A stretch of 64,000 bases of DNA, from positions 3,617,501-3,681,500 of the forward strand of contig NZ_CP090003.1 of the NCBI RefSeq assembly GCF_021390195.1, in the 5' to 3' direction. The DNA comes from Flagellimonas sp. CMM7 (GTDB lineage Bacteria > Bacteroidota > Bacteroidia > Flavobacteriales > Flavobacteriaceae). Below, piece by piece: positions 25,983 through 36,640 of this stretch (positions are counted from its first letter, which is position 1; the number at the start of each line of letters is the position of its first letter). Below the pieces are notes generated by a model, which was given only the letters and a program-made list of their open reading frames with translations, had not been told where the DNA came from and did not search any database. A program made the translations under genes and the position numbers.

Positions 25983-26845
25983 TAGAATAGAGCTACCAGC
26001 ATGATACTAACAATGGCCAAGGCTATGCCTCCCCAGTTTTTTAGACTAAGTTTCTCCTTGAAGATAAGAATTCCCAATAGGGTAGAAAGCATTACAATAG
26101 CTACATTGTTAAGTGTAAAGATAGCCGCGCTATCAAATCTTTCGTTTTGAAGTGCTCGAATTAAAAAGAAAATGGAAAAATAATTGGGAACACCAAGCAC
26201 AATGCCACCAACAATATTTCTAAAATTAACCTTTAGCGGTTTTTTTATTGCCTTTGTGCCAATAAAAACAAATCCGGTCAGTGCTGCAAAACCAAAAACC
26301 ATAGATGAGAAAATTGCAACCTCTTTAGAGTCCAAATGGTTTTCCTGAAAATATTTCATGCAGATATCGATGATACCTGAACCTAAAAAAACAAGTAATG
26401 GTAATAACAAAGTCTTTTTAGAGAGTGCAATTGATTTTTCCTTCATGGAAGCAAAGTAAACAGCAGCGAGAGCCAACAAAATTCCAATAATTTGAAAAAC
26501 AGATAAGGTTTCTTTATAAAAAATAACCCCAAAAAGTACAGGCATCACCAAAGACATCTTTGTTGCTACCGAAGCTACGGCAACACCTGCAACCTGTGAA
26601 GCTCTGGCCATAAGATTAAAAACCAGTATAAAAAAGACTCCTAGGGCCAAGGTGCCTAAAAACCAGGATTTATTTACAATCTCATTAAAATCAACATCGC
26701 CTTCATATAGCAACATCCCTACCACACAAGCAACTACATAATTGGTAATGATGGCATAAAGCGTTTGGATTTTGTAGACATCAAATAATTTAAAAACGAC
26801 AAAAATTAAACTGGAGCAAAGAACACTAAGAGCAAGGTTCAACAT
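25982..26845 (-). CDS. EamA family (DMT) transporter
   Basis: 287 residues with ten hydrophobic segments arranged as two EamA repeats: about 1-133 (ending IGILLALAAVYFASMKEK) and about 146-287 (ending NWGGIALAIVSIMLVALF). This is the usual 10-TM drug/metabolite exporter layout in the inner membrane. The substrate is unknown. It overlaps the neighbours by single bases at both ends (TAATG-type junctions), so it is translated in tandem with the HAD hydrolase and YigZ. Confidence 0.9.
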   Translation of the reverse strand: MLNLALSVLCSSLIFVVFKLFDVYKIQTLYAIITNYVVACVVGMLLYEGDVDFNEIVNKSWFLGTLALGVFFILVFNLMARASQVAGVAVASVATKMSLVMPVLFGVIFYKETLSVFQIIGILLALAAVYFASMKEKSIALSKKTLLLPLLVFLGSGIIDICMKYFQENHLDSKEVAIFSSMVFGFAALTGFVFIGTKAIKKPLKVNFRNIVGGIVLGVPNYFSIFFLIRALQNERFDSAAIFTLNNVAIVMLSTLLGILIFKEKLSLKNWGGIALAIVSIMLVALF

Positions 26846-27447
26846 TATAAGTAAGATTTTAACTGGGTAATATCCTCCTTACCTACTTGTAGGTTCCACG
26901 TTTTTATTCCCAAACTAGAAGCAGCATCAGTATTCTCTTTTGTGTCGTCTACAAAAATGGTCTCTGATGCATTCAATTTGTTTGCCGTCAGCACAAATTC
27001 AAATATTTCAGCATCTGGTTTTCGCATTTTCATTTCATAGGAAAGGTAAAACACTTCAAAAGCATTTTTAAAACGATTGAATTTTTCCATACCCATTTGC
27101 TTTTTTACAAATTCAATATGAATGTCATTGGTATTGCTCAACAGAAATAGGCGGTATTGATTTTCTTCTGCCAATTTTTCTACAAATTCTAATCTTCTAT
27201 CAGGGAAATCCAATAATATAGCGTTCCACGCAGCTATTAAATCTTTCTCGGAGGCATTAGGGAAAAAGTTAGAGACTTCTTCTAAAAATTTTTGAGAGCT
27301 TGTTAGCCCTTTTTCATAGTCCCTAAATAAAGTATCCAAATCTGGGGTCGGACTTTTATAACCAAACTTTTCCATGGCTCTGGGTGTTGCCAATTTGTCT
27401 AGGTCTATGAAAATATCGCCAAAGTCTAGAATAATATTTTTAATCAT
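26845..27447 (-). CDS. HAD superfamily hydrolase
   Basis: 200 residues. Motif I is ILDFGDIFIDLD (nucleophile Asp9, with Gly-Asp next), motif II is FLLSNTND (Ser/Thr), motif III Lys is in KMRKPDAEIF, and motif IV is TIFVDDTKEN. An all-alpha cap lies between motifs I and II, as in haloacid dehalogenase and sugar-phosphate phosphatases (YihX-like). The substrate is likely a small phosphate ester. It overlaps ribD by 8 bp. Confidence 0.92.
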   Translation of the reverse strand: MIKNIILDFGDIFIDLDKLATPRAMEKFGYKSPTPDLDTLFRDYEKGLTSSQKFLEEVSNFFPNASEKDLIAAWNAILLDFPDRRLEFVEKLAEENQYRLFLLSNTNDIHIEFVKKQMGMEKFNRFKNAFEVFYLSYEMKMRKPDAEIFEFVLTANKLNASETIFVDDTKENTDAASSLGIKTWNLQVGKEDITQLKSYL

Positions 27448-28492
27448 TTATGAAAATTGATAGGGTATCTGATAAAATAGGTTTTGTCTCTAATAGTTCT
27501 CCAGAAATTTTTGGGGATGTAATTCCACTTTTAAAGTTGGTTGATCCCTTAAAAACTCGAGCTTCATCCCATAAACCTTCATTAATAAAGGTCTGAAGGG
27601 TTTTTGAACCCCCTTCAATAAAAAGACTGGTTATGGAATGTTTATAAAGCGTTGAACAAATCTGTTTTCCAATGGGGGCGGAGAAATCAATTAATTCGTA
27701 ATCAATGCCATCCATGTATTTAGATGAATCAGCAATTTGAGTAAACACAATTGTTTGTATGCTTTTGTCCAAAACATGAAAGCCTGAAGGAATCTTCAAA
27801 TCTTTATCTAGAATAACTCGCGTGGGGTGTTTTCCCTCCCAGCTTCTTACCGTCAATTTCGGATTATCTTCTAAAATAGTATTGGTGCCAACCAAAATAG
27901 CTTGTTCCTCACTACGCCATTTATGAACCAATTGTTTAGAGTATGTATTGGTAATCCATACAGGTTCTGGTGTTTTCTTTCTCGCTTTGGTATTTGGGGC
28001 GATAAAACCATCTTGCGTTTCGGCCCATTTTAAAATTAGGTAAGGGCGCTTTTTTTCTTGAAGACTTAAAAATCGTTTATGGTGAATTCTGCATTCTTTT
28101 TCAAGAACACCAATAGTTACTTCACAACCGGAAGCTTTCAATTTTTCAATTCCTTTTCCCGAAACTTTATCATGTGGATCTTGAAGTCCTATAAAAACCT
28201 CCGGAATTTTGTGTTCAATAATAAGATTGGTGCATGGAGGTGTTTTCCCAAAATGGGAGCAAGGCTCTAAACTTACATAAAGAGCGGCCATAGAAAGTAG
28301 TTCCTTGTCTTTTACGGAGTTAATTGCATTTACTTCTGCATGTGCACCACCGTATGGACTTGTGAAGCCTTCCCCAATGATTTTATTTTTGTGCACAACA
28401 ACACATCCTACCATAGGATTTGGTGCTGCAGTTCCAAGCCCTTTTTTGCCCAATTGAATGCATCGTAACATGTATTTTTCATGTATATTCAC
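27440..28492 (-). CDS. ribD: Bifunctional riboflavin deaminase/reductase RibD
   Basis: About 350 residues from a GTG at 28492 (VNIHEKYMLRCIQLGKKGLG), chosen because homologues begin near M-x-I-H-E-K-Y-M. The ATG six codons further upstream (28510) puts a TAnnTTTG box inside the coding sequence. The deaminase domain has zinc and catalytic motifs GGAHAEVNAI and SLEPCSHFGKTPPC; the reductase domain has RPYLILKWAETQDGFIAP and ITSLFIEGGSKTLQTF. It performs two steps of riboflavin synthesis, deaminating the pyrimidine and then reducing the ribose. It is first in the minus-strand run with HAD, EamA and YigZ. Confidence 0.93.
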   Translation of the reverse strand: MNIHEKYMLRCIQLGKKGLGTAAPNPMVGCVVVHKNKIIGEGFTSPYGGAHAEVNAINSVKDKELLSMAALYVSLEPCSHFGKTPPCTNLIIEHKIPEVFIGLQDPHDKVSGKGIEKLKASGCEVTIGVLEKECRIHHKRFLSLQEKKRPYLILKWAETQDGFIAPNTKARKKTPEPVWITNTYSKQLVHKWRSEEQAILVGTNTILEDNPKLTVRSWEGKHPTRVILDKDLKIPSGFHVLDKSIQTIVFTQIADSSKYMDGIDYELIDFSAPIGKQICSTLYKHSITSLFIEGGSKTLQTFINEGLWDEARVFKGSTNFKSGITSPKISGELLETKPILSDTLSIFIND

Positions 28493-28496
28493 ATCG

Positions 28497-28504
28497 CAAA
28501 AATA
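28497..28504 (-). promoter_or_regulatory. Promoter -7 box for ribD
   Basis: Minus-strand TATTTTTG, a TAnnTTTG match. Its position argues against the 28510 ATG as ribD start. Confidence 0.5.
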
Positions 28505-28521
28505 GAACATTAAAACACAAT

Positions 28522-29007
28522 ATGGGTGAGGCCATAATTAGGGAAATTACACCAGATGATAACGTTCAGGTAGCCCAAGTAATACGCAAGGTTTTATTAG
28601 AGATGGGGGTGCCAAAAGTTGGTTCTGCATACGCGGATAAAGCTTTGGATGATATGTACGGTGCATATAACATGTCTAAGGCAACATATTTTGTAGTTGA
28701 TGACAATGGACAAATTATTGGTTGTGCGGGAATTGCGCAATTGGATAATTATGAAGGTAATGTCTGTGAGTTGCAAAAAATGTATTTATTGGAAGAAACG
28801 AGAGGTAGGGGTTTGGGTTCTAAAATGATTACGATATGTTTGGAAAAAGCGGAGTCGTATGGCTTTGAACATTGTTATTTAGAGACAATGCCCTACATGA
28901 AAGCTGCGCAAAAACTATATACGAAGAATGGTTTTGAATATCTAGATGCCCCAATGGGCAATACAGGTCATTATTCATGTCCGGTTTGGATGCTTAAAAA
29001 GCTGTAG
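28522..29007 (+). CDS. GNAT family N-acetyltransferase
   Basis: 161 residues from the ATG at 28522 (MGEAIIREITPDDN). The longer upstream frame runs into the ribD region and reads as non-protein. Motif A: LQKMYLLEETRGRGLGSKMITICLEKA (R-G-x-G-L-G). Motif B: YGFEHCYLETMPYMKAAQKLYTKNGFEYL. A single-domain acetyltransferase with unknown substrate. It is followed one base later by prmC. Confidence 0.9.
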   Translation: MGEAIIREITPDDNVQVAQVIRKVLLEMGVPKVGSAYADKALDDMYGAYNMSKATYFVVDDNGQIIGCAGIAQLDNYEGNVCELQKMYLLEETRGRGLGSKMITICLEKAESYGFEHCYLETMPYMKAAQKLYTKNGFEYLDAPMGNTGHYSCPVWMLKKL

Positions 29008-29008
29008 C

Positions 29009-29863
29009 ATGCTGCTAAAGGAAATCAAAACTATTTTCCATAAAGAATTAGATGCCCTTTATCCTAAAGAAGAAGTTGATTCCTTTTTTTATAGCTTGAT
29101 AGAGCATTATCTAAAATTAGAACGGTTTGTATTGGTGGTACAACCCAACCTTGCAATTACCAAGGTTGAAGAACAACCACTTTTTAAAGCTTTAGCTGAG
29201 TTGAAACTAGAAAAACCCTTGCAGTATATTTTAGGAGTAGCCCACTTTATGGATTTGGAACTGAAGGTCAATGAACATGTACTGATTCCACGGCCTGAAA
29301 CAGAGGAATTGGTGGAATGGATAATTTCAGATTGCAGAGCTATACACAGTCGAGACCTGAAAATCCTTGACATAGGTACCGGTAGTGGGTGTATTGCAAT
29401 TGCTTTGGCAAAAAATCTCCCAAATGCAAAAGTCTATGCAATGGATATTTCAGAAGAAACATTGGAAGTTGCAAAAGCGAATGCAGAATTAAATACTGTT
29501 GAAGTTGAATGTATCCACATGGATATTTTAAATCCAAAAGAGATTGAATATGAGTTTGACATTATTGTCTCTAATCCGCCATATGTGAGAGAATTAGAGA
29601 AGGAAGAAATCAAGAATAATGTAAAGGCATATGAACCAAGTATAGCGCTTTTTGTTCCAGATGAAGATGCATTGCTATTTTATAGAGCCATTATTGTTTT
29701 TGCTGAAAGATACTTTTCTAAAAAAGGAAACTTGTACTTAGAAATCAATCAATATTTAGGAAAGGAAACCAAAGCACTTTTAGAAGCGCAGAATTTTTCA
29801 GAAATTGAACTACGCAAAGATTTCTTTGGAAATGATAGAATGCTTAAAGGTAAACTAGATTGA
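29009..29863 (+). CDS. prmC: Release factor glutamine methyltransferase
   Basis: 284 residues from the ATG at 29009 (MLLKEIKTIFHKELD). PrmC methylates the Gln of the GGQ motif in RF1 and RF2. It has the N-terminal helical RF-binding domain, SAM motif I LKILDIGTGSGCIAIALAK and the diagnostic catalytic NPPY in FDIIVSNPPYVRE. QYILGVAHFMDLELKVNEHVLIPRPETEELVEW is the conserved linker. The length is normal. The frame upstream to 28946 runs over the GNAT gene and is not used. Confidence 0.95.
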   Translation: MLLKEIKTIFHKELDALYPKEEVDSFFYSLIEHYLKLERFVLVVQPNLAITKVEEQPLFKALAELKLEKPLQYILGVAHFMDLELKVNEHVLIPRPETEELVEWIISDCRAIHSRDLKILDIGTGSGCIAIALAKNLPNAKVYAMDISEETLEVAKANAELNTVEVECIHMDILNPKEIEYEFDIIVSNPPYVRELEKEEIKNNVKAYEPSIALFVPDEDALLFYRAIIVFAERYFSKKGNLYLEINQYLGKETKALLEAQNFSEIELRKDFFGNDRMLKGKLD

Positions 29864-29864
29864 T

Positions 29865-30446
29865 ATGGATAGCATTGCGGTTTTTTGTGGAAGCAGCACA
29901 GGTAATGACCCTGATGTGACTGATATGGCCTTTAAACTGGGTGAATATTTAGCCATCAAGGACATTAACTTAGTTTACGGTGGAGCCAAAGTGGGACTAA
30001 TGGGACAAGTTGCTGATGGAGTCTTAACCCAAAACGGGAATGTGATAGGTGTGATACCTGATTTCTTAAAAAGCAAGGAAGTTTTTCACCCAAACATTAC
30101 CGAACTGATTGTAGTGGAAACCATGCACGAAAGAAAATTGGAAATGCATGAACGGTCCAATGGATTTATAGCCCTTCCTGGAGGGTTTGGTACTTTGGAA
30201 GAGTTGTTTGAAATCATTACGTGGGGACAACTTGGACTGCATCAAAAACCTATTGGAATATTGAATGTAAAAGGTTTTTTTGGTACTATGCTTCAGTTTT
30301 TGGACACTATGGTGACCAATGGATTTTTAAAACAGGAAAATCTGGATATGTTATTGGTGGATGATACTCCGGAAAAACTTTTGGCAAAAATGGAGGCATA
30401 TAAACCTACAGCAGTTCCAAAATGGATTGCAAAAGAACAAACTTAG
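29865..30446 (+). CDS. LOG family protein (TIGR00730 type, nucleotide-monophosphate ribohydrolase)
   Basis: 193 residues. The hallmark PGGFGTLEELFEIITWGQLGLHQKPIGILN (about 105-135) contains the P-G-G-x-G-T-x-x-E motif of LONELY GUY phosphoribohydrolases. FCGSSTGNDP and LVYGGAKVGLMGQVADG are the N-terminal Rossmann parts. Family members release a base from nucleoside 5'-monophosphates, in plants activating cytokinins. The bacterial role here is likely nucleotide salvage or clean-up. It is tightly packed between prmC and ligA. Confidence 0.93.
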   Translation: MDSIAVFCGSSTGNDPDVTDMAFKLGEYLAIKDINLVYGGAKVGLMGQVADGVLTQNGNVIGVIPDFLKSKEVFHPNITELIVVETMHERKLEMHERSNGFIALPGGFGTLEELFEIITWGQLGLHQKPIGILNVKGFFGTMLQFLDTMVTNGFLKQENLDMLLVDDTPEKLLAKMEAYKPTAVPKWIAKEQT

Positions 30447-32443
<1,997 letters not shown>

Positions 32444-32444
<1 letters not shown>

Positions 32445-32743
32445 TGGTGCCAGAAACTCTTGAAGCGTTTAAAGATACCTTGGTTAAAGCTACTCCCTCT
32501 GTGGATTGGCCCCCAGCATTACAATCAATTTGGTGGGCAGCTAAGGGGGATTGGAATGCTTCTCATGACATTGCCCAAGATTTACACACAAAAATAGGAA
32601 GTCGAATTCATGCATATTTACACAGGTTGGAAGGAGACGATTGGAATGCTGGGTATTGGTACAGGCAAGCTAATGAGTCTTTTCCAAAATGTAATTTTGA
32701 AGAGGAATTGCAAAAACTGATGGAATTTGTTTTAGAACGCTAA
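32444..32743 (+). CDS. Small conserved-looking cytoplasmic protein, unknown function
   Basis: 99 residues from the ATG at 32444, which overlaps the ligA stop (TGATG) and so is probably translationally coupled. The upstream TTG at 32441 is an unlikely start. It is rich in Trp and His: VDWPPALQSIWWAAKGDWNASHDIAQD, then HAYLHRLEGDDWNAGYWYRQAN, a pattern with two D-W-N-A repeats that suggests a helical hairpin repeat. I recall such small proteins annotated as hypothetical in diverse bacteria. No function can be assigned. Confidence 0.8.
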
Positions 32744-34254
32744 GATTTTCGCACAAACCGCTGCTCTTGCGTATCAAAAGCAAACTTATAAATATCATAT
32801 TTACCACCTCGACCATCTTTTTCCAGTTTTTGGGCAACAATCATTTGTTCCCCATCACTGCGCAAACTTATCATGCCGTAGCGGGTTAGATAGGAATTGA
32901 TCTCTTTGTATTTTTTCACCATTTCTTCTTTAAGGTCTTTAAGCTTTATTTGGTTTGCTGGGGTATCCACAAAATTGGCTTTAAAGTCTTCATACTCGGT
33001 TTTTACCTCCTCCCACTTTTGATATTTTTTTACCAACTCGGGAATAGTGGTTGAAGAGAAATCTTTATTGGAACGGGCAAGTTCTGTACTAAAAATCAAA
33101 GGCTTTTTGCTGTATCCTGTCTTTCCTATGGCTCCTAGAGTGTCTGGTCTGGGATGACTGTAGTTTTCATTATCACCACTAGAAATAACCGTGCCGAGGG
33201 CATTTATATTTTCCAAAAACTCATAACTGAACAAATGGCTACCATGGTGGCAGGCCTTGGCAATATCTGCTTGTAAGGTAGCTTTGGCATTGGTACCCAG
33301 TTTATGATTGATGTATTCTCCTGCTTCCTCATTAATATCACCCCCTAACATCACCCGCAAATGTTTATATTTCAACATCAACAGAACAGAGTGTCCATTC
33401 TTTGTTTTTCCATTGTCCTTTAAAAATGGCAGCACTTGTTTTCCATCCTTCTGAGCAATAATTGGAGCAATTACATTTAATGAAAGTTCGTTATCTCCAC
33501 CATTGCCCAATAAAAATCCAGTATTGTTATTAAGCGCTTCAAAATTTGGTTGAGGTTGTTGCGCCAACGATAGAGCCATGGTCTCTGGGTATTGTGATCC
33601 TGTGCCAGAAGAGTTTTGTGGGTCGTTCAAGATTGACTTCATAGCTGCATCGGTCAGTTCCAATGACAGTACATATTTTTCACCATCTGAAAGCTCATCA
33701 ACTTTCCCCAACTGGGTGTTCCAACCTTTGCTGTTATCAACAGGGCGATGCACAATACCACTATGATAGATTTTATCGAACTTAATAGCGGGTTCTTCAA
33801 AAATATCAGCAAAACCTAAATAATGATCATTATCTGGATGACTGACTATGGCCTTAAACTTCATTGGCAAACTAGTATTCTTATCTAGATTGAAACGCCA
33901 GTAGAGGTAACGATACATGTTGTCTCCTTTGCCCGCATCAATTAAATAATGCTTATCATCCGGTGTAACCATATGGCATCCATCTCCTTGCCCAATATCT
34001 ACAAAATTGACTTCAAGAGTTCGCTGCTTTTGTATGTTTTCAATGGAAATCCAACCTCTTTTGTTTCTGGAGAGCACTAATACACGGTCATTGACCACTT
34101 CAGTATCCAAAATGGTGACGTAGTCTCCAAAAAGTAAATGTTGCACCCATTTTGATGAGGTTTCACTTTCAAGAATCTTAGCATCTGGGAAACCTGTATA
34201 AGTAAATTTTCTAGATCCGTTTGTATTGAAAAGAGCAGCATCCAATTGTGGCAT
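32740..34254 (-). CDS. Stand-alone ComEC/Rec2-like metallo-beta-lactamase-fold hydrolase
   Basis: 504 residues, no signal peptide or membrane segment. Residues about 25-78 look like a bacterial SH3 domain (YVTILDTEVVNDRVLVLSRNKRGWIS). The MBL fold starts at 80: VNFVDIGQGDGCHMV (83-95), LIDAGKG, the metal motif SHPDNDH (138-144, H-x-D-x-D-H), the later GHSVLLMLKYKHLRVMLGGD and HHGSHLFSYEFL. These are ComEC C-domain marks, but there is no competence channel. A coiled coil (about 415-455) and a C-terminal DGEQMIVAQKLEK patch follow. The substrate could be nucleic acid or a small phosphodiester. It converges with the ligA run. Confidence 0.85.
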   Translation of the reverse strand: MPQLDAALFNTNGSRKFTYTGFPDAKILESETSSKWVQHLLFGDYVTILDTEVVNDRVLVLSRNKRGWISIENIQKQRTLEVNFVDIGQGDGCHMVTPDDKHYLIDAGKGDNMYRYLYWRFNLDKNTSLPMKFKAIVSHPDNDHYLGFADIFEEPAIKFDKIYHSGIVHRPVDNSKGWNTQLGKVDELSDGEKYVLSLELTDAAMKSILNDPQNSSGTGSQYPETMALSLAQQPQPNFEALNNNTGFLLGNGGDNELSLNVIAPIIAQKDGKQVLPFLKDNGKTKNGHSVLLMLKYKHLRVMLGGDINEEAGEYINHKLGTNAKATLQADIAKACHHGSHLFSYEFLENINALGTVISSGDNENYSHPRPDTLGAIGKTGYSKKPLIFSTELARSNKDFSSTTIPELVKKYQKWEEVKTEYEDFKANFVDTPANQIKLKDLKEEMVKKYKEINSYLTRYGMISLRSDGEQMIVAQKLEKDGRGGKYDIYKFAFDTQEQRFVRKS

Positions 34255-34575
34255 GATTCTTTGATTTTAGTTGTTGGCTTTAAAAAAAGATACTTTTCAA
34301 TATAGGAAATTTCTTATATCAAAACTTAAATAGATGTAAAGGAGGTATTAAATTTTGTATGAATGATTGAATTTGGAGCGACTTTACACGCATTCTCATT
34401 GTAAAATAATTATCCATTTAAATTACTACAAGACTGTCCCAACCTGCTTTAGAGAGGTTTGGCGAACCAGCTTTTTTAGTTAGAATAAGCCGCTGGTCAA
34501 CCCAAAGAAGGTATCCATCAATCCAGAAAAAAAATAGCTCATAGATTGAAGAAATTGCAGATAAATAAGTTTCAG
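34255..34575. other. 321-bp divergent gap with a possible decayed element
   Basis: It lies upstream of both the MBL hydrolase and the BspA-like lipoprotein. The left part is plain AT-rich sequence. The segment 34431-34515 is more complex, with minus-strand open reading DQRLILTKKAGSPNLSKAGW and no start or stop context, and a GACTGTCCCAA edge that looks like an element end. No exact promoter box was found. Confidence 0.4.
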
Positions 34576-36558
34576 ATGAAAATTAAAAGCTTGCTATTCA
34601 GTTCTATTCCAGCATTGATTCTGTTGTCCTGTAGCAATGATGATGATGGCCATACCAGAGGAATCCCCGTGATTAACCCCCAAACTTTTGAAATTTCAGA
34701 AGCAATAACCAATTCCGAGATAATCGGAAATGTTTATGCGGATGATCCGAATGGTGATCCACTAACTTTTCGAATAGGCCTGGACAAATCCAATCTCTTT
34801 ACAGTTTCCAAATCAGGTGAACTGCGTTTGATCAATGGAAAGAACTTGGACTTTGAGACAGCAAAGGAGCACAAATTCACTGTAAGGGTTACGGATGGCA
34901 CAGGGGAATTTTTTAATTATGTGACGGTAATGGTGCTAGATGAGAATGAGACGGCCATTTCTGATGAATCTTTTTTTACGGTCAATGAAAATATATCTGA
35001 CACTTTTGTAATTGGCAAGATAATGGCCAATGACCCTGAAAATGATGTGCTTAGTTTTGAAATTTTAGTCAATGACAATGACCTGTTCGAAATTACCAAA
35101 GATGGAGAGTTGAGTTTGGCAAGTGGAAAGGCCTTGGATTTTGAGATGGGCGAGGAGCATAAAATCATAGTTCAAGTTTCTGACGGGAATACAGCATCAA
35201 TGGCTGAGGTGACCATTACGGTTATTGATGGAGTTGATATTGTAGATCAGACCTTTGAAGTTCCTGAGAATATTGGTGACATGGAATTAATCGGTACCGT
35301 AACGACTAGCAATCCTCAGAACGAATTTCTAACCTTTGAAATTGTCACGAACGACAACAACCTTTTTAACATTACTGATGACGGTAAGTTAAGCTTGGAA
35401 AGTGGAGAATCATTGGACTTTGAAACCAGTAAAGAACACCGTATTACTATATCCGTTACCGACGGTATCCATAATGATTTGGAGGCTGAAGTGACCATAA
35501 TAGTTGCCGATATTGTAGAAGCTGACCCATTGGATGTCGCTGCCTTTGTAACTACCTGGAAAACTTCAAATGATATGGAATCTATCGGCATTGGAGTTAA
35601 CCCTAATTTGACATATGACTATACAATTAACTGGGGAGATGGTACAGTGGAAGATATTGCAAACAGCATAAACCCTGAACATACTTATGATACTGCGGGG
35701 ACATATACCGTAGCTATTGTAGGTGATTTTCCGCAAATTGAAATGTTTTTAGCGCCAAATCATCAGGTCAAGTTATCGAGTATTGATCAATGGGGCTCTA
35801 TACGCTGGCGAGATTTGAATTATGCACTCGCTGGTTGTCCAAATATGATTTATAATGCTACTGATGTACCCGATTTGTCTATGGTTACAGATTTAAGTAA
35901 TATGTTTAGAGGAGATACTTCTTTCAATGGAGATATAGCCAATTGGGATGTAAGCAACATTACAAATATGAGAGGGATGTTTGCTGGAGCAAGCTCGTTT
36001 AATCGAGATTTGGACGGTTGGGATGTAGGATCAGTAACAGATATGTCAGAGATGTTCTTGCTGACAGAATCTTTTAATGGAGATCTAAGTGGTTGGGATT
36101 TACATTCAGTATTAACTACGCAAGGTATGTTTGCGCAAGCTAATGCGTTCAACCAAGATTTGAGTAACTGGGATGTAGGATCGGTTATACTTATGAATTA
36201 TATGTTTTCAGATGCAAATGCGTTCAATCAAGATTTAAGCAATTGGGATGTAAGTTCGGTTACACATATGACCGGAATGTTCCAAAGTGCAGAATTATTT
36301 GATAGAAGTTTGGGCGCTTGGAATTTGAACTCGATTACAACAATGTTTGATATGTTCAGTGGAGGTGCAGGGTTGTCGCCAGAAAATTATGATGCCACCC
36401 TAATCGGCTGGAATGCCAACATCAATACCCCGGACAATATTTCTTTTGGTGCAATTGGCATTAACTATTGTTCCAATTTTGCTGCTGCCGCTCGCGGTGG
36501 TTTGACAGTCAATAAGGGATGGACAATAACAGATGACGGTCAAAATTGTAATCCTTAA
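34576..36558 (+). CDS. Surface lipoprotein with cadherin-like, PKD-like and BspA (DUF285) repeats
   Basis: 660 residues from the ATG at 34576; a TTG 30 bases upstream would spoil the signal. Lipobox LLSC gives Cys19, followed by the acidic SNDDD that in Bacteroidota can mark surface export. Three cadherin-like repeats (about 36-120, 128-215, 225-310), each with the end L-(D)FE-x5-H-K/R-x-V-x-V-x-D-G. A PKD-like domain (about 340-385; INWGDGTVED...PEHTYDTAGTYTV). Then about six DUF285 units (435-595; F-N-x-D-L-x-x-W-D-V-x-x-V-T-x-M-x-x-M-F). The overall plan is an adhesin or matrix-binding protein. No type IX C-terminal sorting signal was seen. Confidence 0.9.
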   Translation: MKIKSLLFSSIPALILLSCSNDDDGHTRGIPVINPQTFEISEAITNSEIIGNVYADDPNGDPLTFRIGLDKSNLFTVSKSGELRLINGKNLDFETAKEHKFTVRVTDGTGEFFNYVTVMVLDENETAISDESFFTVNENISDTFVIGKIMANDPENDVLSFEILVNDNDLFEITKDGELSLASGKALDFEMGEEHKIIVQVSDGNTASMAEVTITVIDGVDIVDQTFEVPENIGDMELIGTVTTSNPQNEFLTFEIVTNDNNLFNITDDGKLSLESGESLDFETSKEHRITISVTDGIHNDLEAEVTIIVADIVEADPLDVAAFVTTWKTSNDMESIGIGVNPNLTYDYTINWGDGTVEDIANSINPEHTYDTAGTYTVAIVGDFPQIEMFLAPNHQVKLSSIDQWGSIRWRDLNYALAGCPNMIYNATDVPDLSMVTDLSNMFRGDTSFNGDIANWDVSNITNMRGMFAGASSFNRDLDGWDVGSVTDMSEMFLLTESFNGDLSGWDLHSVLTTQGMFAQANAFNQDLSNWDVGSVILMNYMFSDANAFNQDLSNWDVSSVTHMTGMFQSAELFDRSLGAWNLNSITTMFDMFSGGAGLSPENYDATLIGWNANINTPDNISFGAIGINYCSNFAAAARGGLTVNKGWTITDDGQNCNP

Positions 36559-36640
36559 GTGCTTCTGTTGTCATGGGGTTTGACTAGTCAAGAAATAGAA
36601 AAGTCAAATTAGAGAATCACTTTTTTTTAGTATTGGTAAA

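Noticed and set aside
28420..28521. 34-residue N-terminal extension of the GNAT at 28522
   Set aside because: It overlaps the start of ribD and its promoter; the sequence is cysteine-rich and not GNAT-like.
34431..34515. tRNA or small structured RNA
   Set aside because: No cloverleaf or conserved T-arm can be drawn; better explained as a decayed repeat.
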